Origin: Paenibacillus plantiphilus
GTDB taxonomy: Bacteria; Bacillota; Bacilli; Paenibacillales; Paenibacillaceae
DNA length: 64,000 bases
Assembly (NCBI RefSeq): GCF_927798095.1
Contig: NZ_CAKMMF010000018.1
Location: 1 to 64,000 of the forward strand
Direction of reading: 5' to 3'
Under the pieces are notes generated by a model. The model made no database searches. It saw only the letters and a list, made by a program, of their open reading frames with translations, and was not told the origin of the DNA. Below, piece by piece: positions 17,524-25,908 of the stretch. Position 1 is the stretch's first letter. Each line of letters starts with the position of its first letter. A program made the translations under genes and the position numbers.

Positions 17524-17664
17524 ATGAATGTGCCGCAGTGGCTGTGCAATCAGTTGATGAGCGCTTTCTTAAAAAAAGATCGCCGGCAGATTCGTCTGCT
17601 TAACGATTGCTGGTATTTCTACCGTACGAAGCAGCACCCGGACGGAGATACCGCAAGCTTATAG
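17524..17664 (+). CDS. cmpA: Cortex morphogenetic protein CmpA
   Basis: This 46-residue protein contains the CmpA core: a PQWLCNQLMSAFLKKD start and QIRLLNDCWYFYR. In B. subtilis CmpA (37 residues) delays spore cortex assembly as part of the ClpXP/SpoIVA quality-control pathway. The ATG follows GGAAGGAGG. This copy carries a 9-residue polar C-terminal extension. Its position between SprT and Tex matches B. subtilis gene order, which strengthens the call. Confidence 0.9.
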   Translation: MNVPQWLCNQLMSAFLKKDRRQIRLLNDCWYFYRTKQHPDGDTASL

Positions 17665-17739
17665 GAAAATAATTCGCAGCTCTTAGGATACTTGTTCGAG
17701 GGTGGCTGTTGGCTGCATAATCACTGTAAGATGGAAAAA

Positions 17740-17907
17740 GAGACTGTCGATTAATTCGTTTACAAAAATAGTTGAGCTTCAAAAATCGATTTTTGGTGAG
17801 AAAAACTTCGCTTTTCACCCTAAAAAGTCGATATAACGCTTTTTACAGGTAAATTTCAATCGATTTCAGTGAAAGTTTTGAATTGAAAACAGTCAATCGA
17901 CAGTCTC
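17740..17907. mobile_element. MITE-like element, left copy
   Basis: This 168-bp element is bounded by 13-bp perfect terminal inverted repeats (GAGACTGTCGATT). Internal hairpin blocks AAAAATCGATTTTT and GGTGAGAA/TTTTCACC are present, and there is no coding capacity. A second copy in the same orientation lies at 18251-18419. No clear target duplication was seen. Confidence 0.7.
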
Positions 17908-17917
17908 TATATTCCCC

Positions 17918-18250
17918 TTACAGACTCGAACGTTGCTGCTTTTCGTGCTGTAAGCAGGTTTTTCCGCCTTAACACTGCCACTACAGCTCGTTTGCCGCCG
18001 ATTGGTATGCTGTAAGCAGGCTTTTCCGTGTTACAGACTCGAACGTTGCTCCTTTTCGTGCTGTAAGCAGGTTTTTCCGCCTTAACACTGCCACTACAGC
18101 TCGTTTGCCGCCGATTGGTATGCTGTAAGCAGGTTTTTCCGTGTTACAGACTCGAACGTTGCTGCTTTTCGTGCTGTAAGCAGGTTTTTCCGCCTTAACA
18201 CTGCCACTACAGCTCGTGGCCGCCGATCGGCACGCTGTAAGCAGGTTTTT
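17918..18250. repeat. 113-bp tandem array A (about 3 units)
   Basis: Units begin TTACAGACTCGAACG at 17918, 18031 and 18144, an exact 113-bp step. Each unit carries GCTGTAAGCAGG-TTTT twice. The third unit is cut by the right MITE-like copy. The period is not a multiple of three, so it is not coding. Confidence 0.85.
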
Positions 18251-18419
18251 GAGACTGTCGATTAATTCGTTCACAAAAATAGTTGAGCTTCAAAAATCGA
18301 TTTTTGGTGAGAAAAACTCCGCTTTTCACCCCAAAAAGTCGATATATACGCTTTTGAAAGGCGAATTTCAATCGATTTCAGTGAATGGTTTGAAATGTAA
18401 ACAGTTAATCGACTGTCTC
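18251..18419. mobile_element. MITE-like element, right copy
   Basis: This 169-bp copy of the element at 17740-17907 is in the same orientation, roughly 90% identical by eye. The terminal repeats GAGACTGTCGATTAA / TTAATCGACTGTCTC have one mismatch. Together the two copies bracket the 113-bp array. Confidence 0.7.
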
Positions 18420-18537
18420 AAAAGATCGTTTACAGGACAGGTGCGCGATCAGGATACCGTGACACAGAAGGGCCCAAAGCTACTTTGCGGCTAATGCTAA
18501 TGTATCCGTTCTGTGACATGTTTTGCGGAACGACGAA

Positions 18538-18590
18538 AAATGGGGTGTTATCTGTCGGCAGTCTAGCTGCTTCGGGATAACACCCCATTT
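18538..18590 (-). terminator. Terminator downstream of tex
   Basis: AAATGGGGTGTTATC / GATAACACCCCATTT arms are followed by TTTTTCG on the minus strand. It lies 244 bp after the tex stop, with only GC-rich repeat between. Confidence 0.75.
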
Positions 18591-18700
18591 GCACTTGTAT
18601 GAATTCGCTAGCTGTCCCTCAGAGCCTCACAGCGCCAAGCTGCACGCATTGGACGAGGTTTGACCGCCGACGTGTGACCGAGCACCGCGTGCCGCGATGG

Positions 18701-18728
18701 CACCGCGCGCCGGGAGGCGCGTGCGGTG
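18701..18728. repeat. 28-bp GC-rich palindromic repeat, copy 2
   Basis: The same 28-bp hairpin as at 1985-2012, with CACCGCGCGC and GCGGTG ends and a GGGAG centre. It lies just downstream of tex. Confidence 0.6.
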
Positions 18729-18833
18729 CGGAAAAAGACCCTGATGCTCACGAGCACAGCAGCGCGCTCCCATCCCATGAAAGCGGTGCACAGCGCGCGG
18801 CAGGGCGATACAGATGCCAGCCGGCAATTCTCC

Positions 18834-21098
18834 CTAATCCGGCTTGCGCATCGTCAGGCTCACTCTGCCCTTTTTGGTATCGACGCTGAGCACCCAGACA
18901 GTCACGGTATCGCCTACGGACACCACATCCATAGGATGCTTAATGAACTTTGTGCTCATCTGCGAAATATGGACGAGACCATCGTTCTTGATCCCGATAT
19001 CGACAAATGCGCCGAAATCAATGACGTTGCGCACTGTGCCGTGCAGCTCCATGCCCGCCTTCAGATCGTCAATATCCAGCACCTCGGTGTGGAATATTGG
19101 CGGCGGCAGCTCCTCGCGGGGGTCACGTCCCGGGCGAAGCAGGCTGTCCAGAATGTCCCGCAGCGTCGGTACGCCGACCCCAAGCTTCGGAGCTACATCT
19201 TCCGTGTCGACCGCTTCCAGCGCCGCTCTGAACGCCTCTGAGCCAAGCTCAGCAAGCTTCAGCCCCAGCTCCTTGCAAAGCTTGTCTACAACACCGTATG
19301 ACTCCGGATGAATCGGCGTACGGTCCAGCGGATTGGGACTCTCCAGCACCCGAATGAAGCCGATGCACTGCTCATACGTTTTGGCTCCTAGCCGAGGCAC
19401 GCTTTGAAGCGCCTTGCGGTCGTTGAATTTGCCGTTCTCCTCACGATATTTCACGATATTCTTGGAGGTCGTCGCATTAATGCCCGCCACGTAAGAAAGC
19501 AGGGAAGGCGATGCTGTGTTGACATCTACGCCAACATGGTTGACCGCAGACTCCACGACGCCGCTCAAGCTTTCCTCCAGCCGCTTCTGACTGACATCAT
19601 GCTGATATTGACCGACTCCAATCGCCTTGGGCTCGATCTTAACCAGCTCGGCAAGCGGGTCCTGCAGCCTTCGCGCAATGGATACAGCGCTGCGCTCTGC
19701 GACATCAAGCGATGGAAACTCGCTCTGCGCAAGCTTCGATGCGGAATAGACGCTCGCGCCCGCCTCGTTGACGATAATGTACTTGAGCTCCCGCTCCTGA
19801 TCCGCGCCAGCCGCTTTTCTCTTGCTGATGAGCGTGGCGATGAACTGCTCCGTCTCACGCGAGGCCGTCCCGTTGCCGATTACGATAAGCTCTGCCCCAT
19901 GCTTGTCAATCAGTCCGCCGATCAGCTTCTCTGCTTCGGCTACTTTGTTATGCGGGGCAGTCGGGTAACAAACGGCAACATCCAGCAGCTTGCCGGTCTC
20001 ATCCACGACTGCCAGCTTGCAACCCGTTCGGAACGCAGGATCGACGCTAAGCACAACATGCCCTCTTACAGGCGGCTGCAGCAGCAGGTTCCGCAGGTTC
20101 GCAGAGAAGATGCCAATCGCGTGCTCCTCAGCCTTCTCCGTCAGCTCGCCGCGCACCTCGCGCTCGATTGAGGGAGCGATAAGCCGTTTATAGGCATCCT
20201 CGATCGTCTGCACGAGCAGGTCGCGAATAGGCGCGGTTGTCCCGCCGCGAACAATCTGACGATCGATATAGTCATGGATTCGCTCATTTGGCACATCCAA
20301 CGCTACGCGAAGCACATCCTCGCGCTCCGCGCGATTGATGGCGAGTGTCCGGTGCGGCGGCAGTTTTTTGACAGGCTCCTGATAGGCATAATACATTTCG
20401 TAGACGGTTTCCTGCTTCGCATCCTTCGCTTCCGTTCTGACCACACCCTGCTCGAACGTATGCCTGCGCACCCACGCGCGGATTTTGGCGTCATCTGCAA
20501 TCCCTTCTGCGATAATGTCCATCGCGCCCTGAAGCGCCTCCTCAGCCGTCGTTACACCTTTATCGGCATCCACATAGCGCTCGGCTTCGCGCAGCGGCTC
20601 GCCCTGGCGGGGCTGCGACAGCAGCCATGCAGCAAGCGGCTCCAGCCCCCGCTCCTTCGCCACGCTGGCGCGAGTCTTCCGCTTCTGCCGGTAAGGCCGG
20701 TACAGATCCTCAATCTCCTGCAGCTTCACCGAAGCCTCAATGGCTGCTTGCAGTTCGTCTGTCAGCTTGCCCTGTTCAGCGATGAGCCGGATGACCTCGC
20801 GCTTGCGCGTCTCCAGTCCTCGCATGTATTGAAGCTTGTCCTCAATGGAACGCAGATCGTTCTCGTCAAGCTCGCCTGTCATCTCTTTGCGGTAACGGGC
20901 GATGAAAGGAATCGTGTTCCCCTCATCAAGCAGGCTGACCGCAGCTTTCACCTTTGTTAGCGGTATGCTCAGCTCGACGCTGATCCGTTTCACAATGCGC
21001 TCCTGCTCCGCCTTTCGCTCCTCAGGGGTCAGCTCCACCTTGCCGCCGGAGCCACCCTCCAGCTCTTCTTCCTTCACTTGCTGTTTCATCTCAGCCAT
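18834..21098 (-). CDS. Tex family RNA-binding transcription accessory protein
   Basis: This 754-residue protein is the YdcI/Tex type, with an N-terminal helical Tex domain and a YqgF/RNase H-like domain from about residue 345 (VVLSVDPAFRTGCKLAVVD). HhH motifs follow (SLLSYVAGINATTSKNIV and SVPRLGAKTYEQC), then a C-terminal S1 domain (GTVRNVIDFGAFVDIGIKND). It binds nucleic acid and acts in transcription and RNA metabolism. The second ATG (21098) has GGAGG seven bases upstream. It sits next to cmpA as in B. subtilis. Confidence 0.95.
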   Translation of the reverse strand: MAEMKQQVKEEELEGGSGGKVELTPEERKAEQERIVKRISVELSIPLTKVKAAVSLLDEGNTIPFIARYRKEMTGELDENDLRSIEDKLQYMRGLETRKREVIRLIAEQGKLTDELQAAIEASVKLQEIEDLYRPYRQKRKTRASVAKERGLEPLAAWLLSQPRQGEPLREAERYVDADKGVTTAEEALQGAMDIIAEGIADDAKIRAWVRRHTFEQGVVRTEAKDAKQETVYEMYYAYQEPVKKLPPHRTLAINRAEREDVLRVALDVPNERIHDYIDRQIVRGGTTAPIRDLLVQTIEDAYKRLIAPSIEREVRGELTEKAEEHAIGIFSANLRNLLLQPPVRGHVVLSVDPAFRTGCKLAVVDETGKLLDVAVCYPTAPHNKVAEAEKLIGGLIDKHGAELIVIGNGTASRETEQFIATLISKRKAAGADQERELKYIIVNEAGASVYSASKLAQSEFPSLDVAERSAVSIARRLQDPLAELVKIEPKAIGVGQYQHDVSQKRLEESLSGVVESAVNHVGVDVNTASPSLLSYVAGINATTSKNIVKYREENGKFNDRKALQSVPRLGAKTYEQCIGFIRVLESPNPLDRTPIHPESYGVVDKLCKELGLKLAELGSEAFRAALEAVDTEDVAPKLGVGVPTLRDILDSLLRPGRDPREELPPPIFHTEVLDIDDLKAGMELHGTVRNVIDFGAFVDIGIKNDGLVHISQMSTKFIKHPMDVVSVGDTVTVWVLSVDTKKGRVSLTMRKPD

Positions 21099-21145
21099 AT
21101 CCATTCCTCCATCACGTAAACGAGGTAAAAACCCTTACCACCAGC

Positions 21146-21775
21146 CTAAGCCGGTACGTAAGGGTTGTTCGCCATTTCAAATCCAATCGTTGTCTGAGGC
21201 CCATGACCCGGATAAACACGCGTGCCCGCATCGAGCTTGTACAGCTTATTGCGTATGGAATCGTACAAATCCCGCTCGCGTCCGCCAGGCAAATCCGAGC
21301 GGCCAACAGACATGCGGAACAGCACATCGCCGCTGATCAAATGCTCGCCGCACAGCAAGCTCACGCTTCCTGGCGAGTGACCGGGTGTATGCATCACTTT
21401 GAACGTATGTCCGATCAGCTCCAGCTTCTGTCCCTCGTCCAGCGCATATTCTGCTGGCTCGGTAGTAAGCGGCGCTGTAACCTCAGACCAGCGAAGCGAG
21501 CCGTTCTTGCCGGCATCGGTCAGCCAGTCAGCTTCGAGATCATGCAGGTAGACCGGACAGCCAGCTGCCTTGCGAACCTCATCCACCCCGCCCATATGAT
21601 CGAAATGCGCATGTGTCAGCACAATCGCTTCAATCGTGAGATCGCGAATCCGCTCAATCAATCGCTTGGGATTCATACCGGGATCAATGACGATGCCTCG
21701 ACTGCCGGTTTCCTCCGTAATCAAATAAGCATTCGTCTGCAAGGGACCTAAAGTAAATGTCTCTATTCTCAGCAT
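21146..21775 (-). CDS. MBL-fold hydrolase, glyoxalase II/YqgX-like
   Basis: This 209-residue enzyme has the zinc motif THAHFDH, then HTPGHSPGSVS, FSGDVLFR-type FRMSVGRSDLPGG and YPGHGPQTTIGFE. It closely follows B. subtilis YqgX. Hydrolysis of a thioester such as an S-acyl bacillithiol or CoA derivative is the family expectation. The ATG at 21775 lies 4 bp after the stop of the thioredoxin-like gene, so the two are co-transcribed. No strong ribosome site precedes it, which suggests coupling. Confidence 0.88.
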   Translation of the reverse strand: MLRIETFTLGPLQTNAYLITEETGSRGIVIDPGMNPKRLIERIRDLTIEAIVLTHAHFDHMGGVDEVRKAAGCPVYLHDLEADWLTDAGKNGSLRWSEVTAPLTTEPAEYALDEGQKLELIGHTFKVMHTPGHSPGSVSLLCGEHLISGDVLFRMSVGRSDLPGGRERDLYDSIRNKLYKLDAGTRVYPGHGPQTTIGFEMANNPYVPA

Positions 21776-21779
21776 AAAA

Positions 21780-22346
21780 TTAGAAGGAGGACAGCAGCTT
21801 GCGCAGCTCTTCCAGAATGACTTGCTGGTATTCCGTGCCTTCGCCGTAACGGCGTCCCATCTCTTGTCTTGCTGCTCCCAGCTTCTCTTGATAATCAGCC
21901 GCTTCACGGTCCGGATTCGCTTGCTTGAACGCAATCATTGCCTCCTGCACATGCGCCGGACGCGGTCCCCACTGTCCAAGCACATGCCCGCCGGTATCGG
22001 AGAAAATTACGATTGGAATAGCTCGTCCGCCCATCGTCAGAAATTGATCCATCGTATCAAGATGCTCTTCAATGATAAGAATCTCTGTTGGAATGCCTGT
22101 TACATCAAGCGCCTTCAGGACGACCGGCACATTGCGCACAACATCGCCGCACCATTCCGCCGCCAGAATCACACAGCGCAAATCATCGCGATTGTTCATC
22201 GATTCGAAAAACTCGCGGTCATCCTCGCTAGGCCACTGGAACCCGTTGTACCAGTTCATAAACGCTTCTTTATTCTTCTCGATGGAATCGATAAATTGCT
22301 GCGGGCTGATTCCCTTGTTAAGCTTCTCCGCTACACTGCTTGCCAT
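21780..22346 (-). CDS. Thioredoxin-fold family protein
   Basis: This 188-residue protein has a thioredoxin-like core. The redox motif region reads AAEWCGDV, so the second cysteine of CxxC is absent. A cis-proline segment follows (GRAIPIVIFSDTGG). It resembles the Bacillota group of thioredoxin-like proteins with WCGD, whose partner is unknown. GGAGG precedes the ATG. It is first in a pair with the YqgX-like hydrolase. Confidence 0.85.
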   Translation of the reverse strand: MASSVAEKLNKGISPQQFIDSIEKNKEAFMNWYNGFQWPSEDDREFFESMNNRDDLRCVILAAEWCGDVVRNVPVVLKALDVTGIPTEILIIEEHLDTMDQFLTMGGRAIPIVIFSDTGGHVLGQWGPRPAHVQEAMIAFKQANPDREAADYQEKLGAARQEMGRRYGEGTEYQQVILEELRKLLSSF

Positions 22347-22419
22347 ATATGTATGCCTCCTTCAATTTGGATGAAACCGATCCTCTATATTGTACCAAAC
22401 CAATGAGCGCTCCGACAAA

Positions 22420-23028
22420 TTAGACGGATTTGCCACGGCTTTTCAAATATTTGAACAGCACATAGCCAATAAGAAGAGCAACAGCAATCAGAATGGCCGG
22501 CTGCACGTATTTTGCCGCTTCCTGATCTATCGTCTCCCATTTGTCGCCCAAGGTATAACCCAAATAAACGAACATAATGGACCAAGGCACGGAGGCAATT
22601 GCCGTCAGCAGCGTAAATAGCCAGAAATTCATTTTGGCAATGCCAGCCGGAATCGAAATGGCTTGACGCATGACAGGCACGAATCTGGCCGTGAATACGA
22701 TGCCCGCCCCGTACTTCTGGAACCACTTCTCCGAGAGGTCAAGATGCTTCGGCTTGAGCTTAATATATTTTCCATATTTATCAAAGAAGGGTCTGCCTGC
22801 ATAGCGGCCGATGGCGTAAAGAATCCATTGCTGGCCAATGGCGCCCAATGTGCCGAACAGCACCGCTCCCCAGAACGTTACCTCGCCTTTGTGAACCAAA
22901 TAACCGCCAAAGGAAAGTACAATTTCACTCGGAATAACCTCAATTAACAGACCAATTAAAATCCCATAATAACCCAAGCTTTCAACCCACAATAACAAAT
23001 CATGCAACACTTCCCGAATCCAATCCAT
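22420..23028 (-). CDS. DedA family membrane protein
   Basis: This 202-residue protein contains the DedA/VTT core: IEVIPSEIVLSFGGYL, the GxxxG-rich FGTLGAIGQQWILYAIGRYAG, FTARFVPVMRQAISIPAG, and a final hydrophobic helix. The family flips undecaprenyl phosphate or phospholipids across the membrane, and acidic and arginine residues typical of transporting members are present. AGGAGAG precedes the ATG. It is monocistronic. Confidence 0.92.
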   Translation of the reverse strand: MDWIREVLHDLLLWVESLGYYGILIGLLIEVIPSEIVLSFGGYLVHKGEVTFWGAVLFGTLGAIGQQWILYAIGRYAGRPFFDKYGKYIKLKPKHLDLSEKWFQKYGAGIVFTARFVPVMRQAISIPAGIAKMNFWLFTLLTAIASVPWSIMFVYLGYTLGDKWETIDQEAAKYVQPAILIAVALLIGYVLFKYLKSRGKSV

Positions 23029-23230
23029 CTGTCTCTCCTCTCACTGCAGCCTTTCGCCCATGCCTTTTTGTCGAAGGCTGGAAGGCTGTCCGTTTCAAAC
23101 AAAATTTGTATGCTCGTCTCTCTACGGTATTCTAGCACATTTCAATAGATGCCTCCACAGCTGGCATGTGCTGACAAGCCTCCGCATAGACTAGCTGTAA
23201 TTCATACGTATGGAAGAGGTGGAATGTTTC

Positions 23231-23677
23231 ATGTCCAAAATTTTTGTTGTAACGAAAAAGCAAATCCGGTTATTCGCCGCCATCATTCTCATCGTCCTTA
23301 TTGCTGCCGCCTGTCTGAAATGGAATCAATCCAGGGAAGCGATCGGCGCATCGCAAGAGCCTCGCGTCTTTCATCTTGTGACAGGAGAATTCAAAACAAC
23401 GACTAAAGAAGGCAGGCAGTTTGAAGTTTACCGCTGGGACCCGGGGACCATTGTCGTGAATGCAGGAGATCCTGTCGAGCTTCGAATAGCTGGAGTCAAT
23501 GGACAATCGCATCCTTTTGTCATCGAGGGATTAGATGTTAAGGGTGAGGTGGTCAAGGGCAAGACGACGGTCGTTCGCTTCACAGCAGAGCGTAAAGGAA
23601 CCTATCCGATCCTCTGTCTCACACACGATACGATGGAGAATAGCGGCCCGATGGTAGGTTATATCGTCGTCCAGTAA
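23231..23677 (+). CDS. Membrane-anchored cupredoxin-domain protein
   Basis: This is a 148-residue protein. An N-terminal basic stretch and hydrophobic anchor (about 12-27) precede a cupredoxin domain with GQSHPF and a C-terminal CLTHDTMENSGPM loop. The His, Cys, His and Met expected of a type 1 or CuA-like copper site are therefore present. It probably carries electrons or binds copper outside the membrane. The ATG at 23231 follows GAGGTGG. The AAAC after the helix is not a good lipobox. Confidence 0.82.
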   Translation: MSKIFVVTKKQIRLFAAIILIVLIAAACLKWNQSREAIGASQEPRVFHLVTGEFKTTTKEGRQFEVYRWDPGTIVVNAGDPVELRIAGVNGQSHPFVIEGLDVKGEVVKGKTTVVRFTAERKGTYPILCLTHDTMENSGPMVGYIVVQ

Positions 23678-23736
23678 TTGCTGTGACCAGAGGACGGCAG
23701 CGCGCATATAAAGGGGGTAGAGAGGAGTCGTTCGCC

Positions 23737-24048
23737 ATGAAGCCTTCCCCCCAAAGACATCAAACCGTCTACCCTACCGCCCGCAAAGTCAGGCGCGCCT
23801 GTCAAAATGAGCTGTATCGAACAATCAAGCGGCTCGGCGTTTGGATCCCCAAGGAACAGGTCGAGCAAGCCGAGAAGCTGTATGTAAACAAGGTCCTATT
23901 GAATATCCAATGGGTAACAGAGAATGCCAGCCACCGCAAGAAGCTGTCCGATTGGTGGGACGAGAATGTTAGCGAGGAAATTTCCGAGCTGTGGAAGGTT
24001 GAGCAGAGCAAGCTCTGTGCGGCGTTCCGTGAGGCTTTCGGCGGTTAG
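23737..24048 (+). CDS. Conserved hypothetical protein, basic and tryptophan-containing
   Basis: This 103-residue protein carries ARKVRRACQNELYRTIKRLGVWIP, then a helical middle and SDWWDENVSEEISELWKVE. I have seen similar short proteins in Paenibacillus but know no function. GAGGAG precedes the ATG at 23737. A strong terminator follows directly, making this the last gene of a possible pair with the cupredoxin gene 59 bp upstream. Confidence 0.7.
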   Translation: MKPSPQRHQTVYPTARKVRRACQNELYRTIKRLGVWIPKEQVEQAEKLYVNKVLLNIQWVTENASHRKKLSDWWDENVSEEISELWKVEQSKLCAAFREAFGG

Positions 24049-24057
24049 AATTTCATA

Positions 24058-24090
24058 AAGAGGGACCGCCTGGATGGGGCGGTCCCTCTT
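24058..24090 (+). terminator. Terminator
   Basis: AAGAGGGACCGCC / GGCGGTCCCTCTT arms with a T-rich tail follow the gene ending at 24048. Confidence 0.9.
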
Positions 24091-24174
24091 CCATTTTGAA
24101 CAGCATAAGAGTGGCGCAGTGACGTAGAACGAAAATGTAACGCTGCATTAATGCAGCGTAAAGCAGGACAAGGA

Positions 24175-24225
24175 AACGTAAAGTAAAGCAAGGCAAAGCA
24201 AGGCAAGGCAAGGCAAGGCAAGCAA
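24175..24225. repeat. Simple AAGGC repeat
   Basis: About eight imperfect copies of (A)AAGGCA/AAGGC lie between the two terminators. Confidence 0.6.
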
Positions 24226-24270
24226 TACTAAAGCATTTTAAACGAAAAGCTACACTAAAGTTTTTTAAAC

Positions 24271-24317
24271 GAAAGGCAGCCAGTGCAGCTCTTGGAGAGC
24301 CGTGCTGGCTGCCTTTC
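24271..24317 (-). terminator. Terminator
   Basis: GAAAGGCAGCCAG / CTGGCTGCCTTTC arms lie downstream of the minus-strand gene ending at 24342. Confidence 0.8.
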
Positions 24318-24341
24318 CTATGCCGATTCGTTGTTGGCACA

Positions 24342-24701
24342 TCATCCGATAATTGCAAAGGTTTCTACGCCTGCTGGTATTGTTCTGCTGCGGAACAATA
24401 CGCCGCTGGAAGAGAAAGTGCGAATCGTGTACGAAACATTCGTTAACGTTCCAATGTTGTTGAAACGAACGACACCGAAGCGGTCAAAGCTTGATGATGA
24501 AACGACTCGACCATTGCGAATCAATAGGGCAAAGAAGCCCGACGTATTAAACGGTACGCCGTTCCGTTGAACCCAAACAACCGTCAGTCGATTGAAGATT
24601 GGCCCTGTCTGCTGGTACAGTCCTTGGGGCTTTGAAGTACGAATGACTTTCCCGTTGCTGCTGGTCGAATACAGCTTAGGTTTGATGCGTGTATATGCCA
24701 T
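24342..24701 (-). CDS. Hypothetical beta-rich protein
   Basis: This 119-residue basic protein is rich in V, T, S, F and R with alternating hydrophobic pattern (LTVVWVQRNGVPFNTSGFFALLI). That suggests an all-beta fold. I do not recognise a family. AGGAG stands eight bases before the ATG at 24701. It has its own terminator. No signal peptide is visible. Confidence 0.65.
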   Translation of the reverse strand: MAYTRIKPKLYSTSSNGKVIRTSKPQGLYQQTGPIFNRLTVVWVQRNGVPFNTSGFFALLIRNGRVVSSSSFDRFGVVRFNNIGTLTNVSYTIRTFSSSGVLFRSRTIPAGVETFAIIG

Positions 24702-25087
24702 CAATATCACTCCTCTCAGGTTTATATCAGCATATGCTAGTTTCTATGAGGAGGATTGGACAAACCTACGCTGTCGCTACCTATTTTCTATTTTTGGACT
24801 CTATCTCAAAATCAGAGCATAATGGCTTGACACGACGACATCAGCTTTCACGAAACGCATCATGCTGTCAAACCGCTTCACATCCTCTCACGAACCACGC
24901 AAAGACAAGCCTCGCATCCGCTCCTCTCCTCACAACCTGATTACTATCACACGATCCAACATCACTATCCGCCGCTAAAAAGCTACCCGCTAAAATCATC
25001 AGGAAAATTCCCCCTTACGCTCCATACTCCATACTCCATATCCTAGTCAGTACACCTGTGAAATGCACGACCTCCGATCGCTCAGGC
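24702..25087. other. Gap upstream of array B
   Basis: This 386-bp stretch has no supported gene. Short CCATACT repeats occur near 25021-25040. The first 60 bases presumably hold the promoter of the gene ending at 24342. Confidence 0.5.
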
Positions 25088-25741
25088 GATAAGACGATTT
25101 TTCCTGCTTACACGACCGATCGCGCACCTTTCGGTTGCTGTAAGCGGGTTTTGTCCGCTTATAATCTCCGCCGTCGCCCCTTTCACACACTCGCTCAGGG
25201 GATAAGACGATTTTTCCTGCTTACACGACAGATCGTGCACCTTTCGGTAGCTGTAAGCGGGTTTTGTCCGCTTATAATCTCCGCCGTCGCCCCTTTCATA
25301 CACTCGCTCAGGCGATAAGACGATTTTTCCTGCTTACACGACAGATCGCGTACCTTTCGGTAGCTGTAAGCGGGTTTTGTCCGCTTATAATCTCCGCCGT
25401 TGTCCCTTTCACACACTCGCTCAGGCGATAAGACGATTTTTCCTGCTTACACGACCGATCGCGCACCTTTCAGTAGCTGTAAGCGGGTTTTGTCCGCTTA
25501 TAATCTCTGCCGTTGCCCCTTTCACACACTCGCTCAGGAGATAAGACGATTTTTCCTGCTTACACGACAGATCGCGCACCTTTCAGTAGCTGTAAGCGGG
25601 TTTTGTCCGCTTATAATCTCCGCCGTTACCCCTTTCACACACTCGCTCAGGAGATAAGACGATTTTTCCTGCTTACACGACAGATCGCGCACCTTTCAGT
25701 AGCTGTAAGCGGGTTTTGTCCGCTTATAATCTCCGCCAATA
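25088..25741. repeat. 113-bp tandem array B (nearly 6 units)
   Basis: GATAAGACGATTTTTCC recurs at 25088, 25201, 25314, 25427, 25540 and 25653, always 113 bp apart. Each unit holds TGCTTACACGA and the hairpin TAAGCGG-GTTTTG-TCCGCTTA. Point differences between units are few. The same period and the core CTGTAAGC(A/G)GGTTTT occur in array A, 7 kb away. It is non-coding because 113 is not a multiple of three. Confidence 0.9.
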
Positions 25742-25908
25742 CCCCACACTCGCCGTATAATCACACGCGATGCTGAAAGTATATATCGGGTTGGATCGTA
25801 ATCTGTGGAAAAATCACAATTATTGATGAAAACGACTCTCACGAAATTAAACTGAGATTGTGAATGGTCAGTATATCGGAACCAGAGCAGCTTGATCTAG
25901 GAGAATTA

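Noticed and set aside
17918-25741. Possible CRISPR arrays at the two 113-bp repeat loci.
   Set aside because: Whole units repeat with no unique spacers, unit length is far too long, and no cas gene is present.
25058-25776. Repeating open frames on both strands of array B that look like a repeat protein.
   Set aside because: The unit is 113 bp, so each repeat shifts frame; there are no ribosome sites and the peptides change with each unit.
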